From Nocardioidaceae bacterium (GTDB taxonomy: Bacteria > Actinomycetota > Actinomycetes > Propionibacteriales > Nocardioidaceae), in contig JAQSWV010000034.1 of NCBI GenBank assembly GCA_029266455.1, positions 1 to 40,496 on the forward strand: DNA of 40,496 nucleotides. Direction: 5' to 3'. Both the position numbers and the translations under genes were made by a program. The stretch's first letter is position 1. Each line of letters opens with the position of its first letter. The notes under the pieces are model-generated. The model was not told the origin of the DNA. It ran no database searches and saw only the letters and a program-made list of their open reading frames with translations. Shown in pieces: positions 38,605 through 40,496 of the stretch.

Positions 38605-39694
38605 GGCGCACCACCTCCAGCAGCTCCTCGAACGTTGCCAGCGAGTGCCCGGCCAGCAGCTCGTCGACGTACGGCAGCACCGCCACGATGCCGCCCTGCA
38701 CCGGCAGGTAGCCGGCCTTGCCCCGGTGCGGGTTCACCCAGACCAGCCGGTGAGCCATCCGGCGGAGTCTCGCGACCTGCTCGCCGAGGAGCAGCGGGTC
38801 GCCGCGCTCCCAGCCGTCGCTGAAGACGACCACCACGGCGCCGCGCGCCATCCCACGCTGCCCGTGCCGGTCCAGGAAGGCCCGCAGCATCTCACCGAGG
38901 CGCGTGCCACCGGACCAGTCGGGAACCGTCAGTCCGGCCGCCCGGAGCGCGGCATCGCCGTCCCGGCGGCGCAGGGCACCGGTCACCCTGGTGAGGCGGG
39001 TCCCCATGGTCAGCACCTCGGTCGTCGTCGGCGCCGCCTGCACCATGCGGTGAGCCAGCCGCAGCAGGTGGTCGGCGTACGGCTCCATCGACCCGGACAC
39101 GTCCACGAGCAGCACCACCCTGCGGGGGCGCCGGCCGCGGCGACGGTGCCGCAGCGGGCCCGGCTCTCCTGCCCGGCGCAGCTGCTCGCGCAGGGTGCGG
39201 CCGGCATCGAGCCTGCCGCGACGGTGCGCGTGCAGCCGGGGGCTGGTGCGCGTCGGCGGCCGCACCACCAGCCGGTCGAGCAGCCGGTCGAGCAGCCGGC
39301 GCTCCGTGGCGTCGAGGTCGGCGACGTCACGGTGCCGCAGCACCTCGGCCTCGCTGGCGACCGCCCGGGCGTACTCGGTGACCTCCGCCGCCTCGCCCTG
39401 TCGGCCACCGGCGAGGTCCGGCCGCAGTACCCGGCGGGGCTGCTGCTCGCGCCGGATGCCGCCGGTCGGCCGGTCGCTGGCGAACCAGGCAGCGAAGACG
39501 GTGTCGTAGCGGTCCACGTCGTCGCGGCTGGCACACAGGGTCGCCCGGCCCGACCAGTACACGGCCGACTGGTCGCCGAGCCCGGCCAGCGACACGGCCC
39601 GGCAGAACGCCTGCCCCCGGTCCGGGGTGACCGGCACACCTGACACTCGGAGCGCCTCGGCGAAACCGAGCAGCATGTCCTCGGGGCCGTTCAC
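38597..39694 (-). CDS. coxE: VWA domain protein (CoxE-like)
   Basis: A 365-residue protein. Residues about 190-350 are a von Willebrand A domain with an intact metal-ion-dependent adhesion site: VVLLVDVSGSMEPYADHLLR (DxSxS), DWSGGTRLGEMLRAF (Thr) and VVVVFSDGWERGDPLLL (Asp). The N-terminal ~180 residues are helical, with an Arg-rich stretch (LRHRRRGRRPRR) just before the VWA domain. CoxE works with the MoxR-type ATPase CoxD in maturing the Mo site of CO dehydrogenase and its relatives. GTG 39694 has GAGG six bases upstream. It lies 52 bases after the coxD stop and overlaps xdhC by eight bases. Confidence 0.9.
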   Translation of the reverse strand: MNGPEDMLLGFAEALRVSGVPVTPDRGQAFCRAVSLAGLGDQSAVYWSGRATLCASRDDVDRYDTVFAAWFASDRPTGGIRREQQPRRVLRPDLAGGRQGEAAEVTEYARAVASEAEVLRHRDVADLDATERRLLDRLLDRLVVRPPTRTSPRLHAHRRGRLDAGRTLREQLRRAGEPGPLRHRRRGRRPRRVVLLVDVSGSMEPYADHLLRLAHRMVQAAPTTTEVLTMGTRLTRVTGALRRRDGDAALRAAGLTVPDWSGGTRLGEMLRAFLDRHGQRGMARGAVVVVFSDGWERGDPLLLGEQVARLRRMAHRLVWVNPHRGKAGYLPVQGGIVAVLPYVDELLAGHSLATFEELLEVVRRA

Positions 39695-39746
39695 CGGATC
39701 CTCGGCGGGTCAGGGGGTCGTCGGGATGTCGGGGTGGGAGGCATCG

Positions 39747-40496
39747 CTAGGAGGCCAGCACCCGGTCGAGTTGCGCGCGTACTCGGTCGACGTCCTCGCG
39801 GTACTTGACGACGGCGCCCAGGGTGGCAGCAGCGCTGGCCAGGTCGAGGTCGTCGCGGCCCAGCGTGTGCAAGGCGCGTGCCCAGTCCAGGGTCTCGGCG
39901 ACACCAGGCGGCTTCTGCAGGTCCGCCCCGTCCCGCAGCCGTTGCACCGCCACGGTGACCTGCTCGGCCAACCGGGTCGAGACCTGCGGGAGCCGGGTGC
40001 GCACGATCTGGACCTCGCGGGCCAGCCCGGGGTGGTCGATCCAGTGGTAGAGGCAGCGCCGCTTGAGCGCATCGTGCAGCTCTCGGGTGCGGTTGGACGT
40101 GAGCACCACCACCGGCGGCGGGTCGGCGACCACGGTCCCGTGCTCGGGAATGCTCACCTGGTACGTCGAGAGCACCTCGAGCAGGAACGCCTCGAACTCG
40201 TCGTCGGCCCGGTCGATCTCGTCGACGAGGAGGACGGCAGGGCTGGTGCGCAGCGCCCGGAGGACGGGCCGGTCCAGCAGGAACCGCTCGTCGTACAGCG
40301 ACCGCTCGACCTCCTCGAGGTTCCCGCTGTCACCGGCCCCGTGCGTGGTGGCCTCGACCGCACGCAGGTGCAGGATCTGGCGCGGGAAGTCCCAGTCGTA
40401 GAGCGCCTGGCTGGCGTCGATCCCCTCGTAGCACTGCAGCCGTACGAGCTCGACGCCCAGCAGCTCGGCGAGTGCCTCCGCGAGCGCGGTCTTGCC
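39747..40496 (-). CDS. coxD: MoxR-type AAA+ ATPase (CoxD-like), 5' end cut by window edge
   Basis: The gene runs off the right edge inside Walker A: the first residues visible are GKTALAEALAELLGVELVRL, so roughly the first 40-50 residues are missing. 249 codons remain. Walker B is AVLLVDEIDRADDEFEAFLL, sensor 1 VVVLTSNRTRELHDALKRRC, and the C-terminal lid follows (PGLAREVQIVRTRLPQVSTR). LQCYEGIDASQALYDWDFPR is typical of MoxR/CoxD ATPases. CoxD is thought to unfold or remodel the apo large subunit so that its Mo-Cu or Mo-S site can be completed; it pairs with the VWA protein encoded next. The stop is TAG at 39749-39747. Confidence 0.92.
   Translation of the reverse strand, partial: GKTALAEALAELLGVELVRLQCYEGIDASQALYDWDFPRQILHLRAVEATTHGAGDSGNLEEVERSLYDERFLLDRPVLRALRTSPAVLLVDEIDRADDEFEAFLLEVLSTYQVSIPEHGTVVADPPPVVVLTSNRTRELHDALKRRCLYHWIDHPGLAREVQIVRTRLPQVSTRLAEQVTVAVQRLRDGADLQKPPGVAETLDWARALHTLGRDDLDLASAAATLGAVVKYREDVDRVRAQLDRVLAS

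Overview
This is a very GC-rich (about 70% or more), gene-dense bacterial chromosome segment with frequent GTG starts, long antisense shadow frames and several apparently leaderless genes. Gene content points to a high-GC actinobacterium, most likely Nocardioidaceae or a near relative. The supporting families are a DUF3027 protein, an actinobacterial long cold-shock protein, an FprA-type ferredoxin reductase, a helicase-associated/WYL protein with bacterial XPB, a HelD-type helicase and form II cox genes. The genus is inference. I see no prophage, insertion sequence, CRISPR array, tRNA or rRNA, and no gene-free stretch over about 260 bases.

Layout: (1) 1-6162: a DUF3027 protein (cut by the left edge) divergent from an MFS permease; then, leftward, a 127-residue cold-shock protein, an FprA-like flavoprotein translationally coupled to an ATP-binding/PAS regulator, and a secreted repeat protein predicted to be a beta-solenoid. 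(2) 6300-11997: methyltransferase, 47-residue basic protein, PspC protein, MalY/PatB-type lyase, a haloacetate-dehalogenase-like hydrolase carrying a 39-bp in-frame tandem duplication, ribokinase-family kinase, DksA/TraR zinc-finger protein, and CspA. (3) 12206-14472: a metabolite:proton symporter and a 3-hydroxybutyrate-dehydrogenase-like enzyme, probably one catabolic unit. (4) 14603-24437, rightward: helicase-associated/WYL protein, a long inverted-repeat element, a YbdK-type ligase, an MMPL exporter, a 45-codon leaderless small ORF, XPB helicase and HelD. (5) 24498-28902: secreted GH15 glucoamylase, HD-domain protein, and an operon of a coiled-coil protein with a 57-residue protein. (6) 29102-32513: CutC, a DUF4031-LD-carboxypeptidase fusion and a class I phosphomannose isomerase in one leftward operon, divergent from a small cysteine-containing protein across a symmetric promoter. 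(7) 32587-40496: a leftward molybdenum-hydroxylase (form II cox-type) cluster: MoxR ATPase (cut by the right edge), VWA protein, XdhC, CoxS, CoxL, CoxM, CoxG.

How the parts work together: the cox cluster contains the three subunits of a molybdenum hydroxylase plus its maturation factors. The large subunit carries the form II loop AYRGAGR and the genes run S-L-M, so the substrate may not be CO. The XPB and HelD genes are 4 bases apart, which joins a DNA-repair helicase to an RNA-polymerase-recycling factor. The most unusual observations are the 84-base inverted-repeat element before ybdK, the leaderless small ORF feeding XPB-HelD, the DUF4031-LdcA fusion with its operon, the in-frame duplication in the hydrolase, the symmetric bidirectional promoter at 32140-32162, and a recurring -10/6-base/start architecture. 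I do not see one clearly new defence-type or biosynthetic system; this is mostly core actinobacterial genome with several odd local structures.
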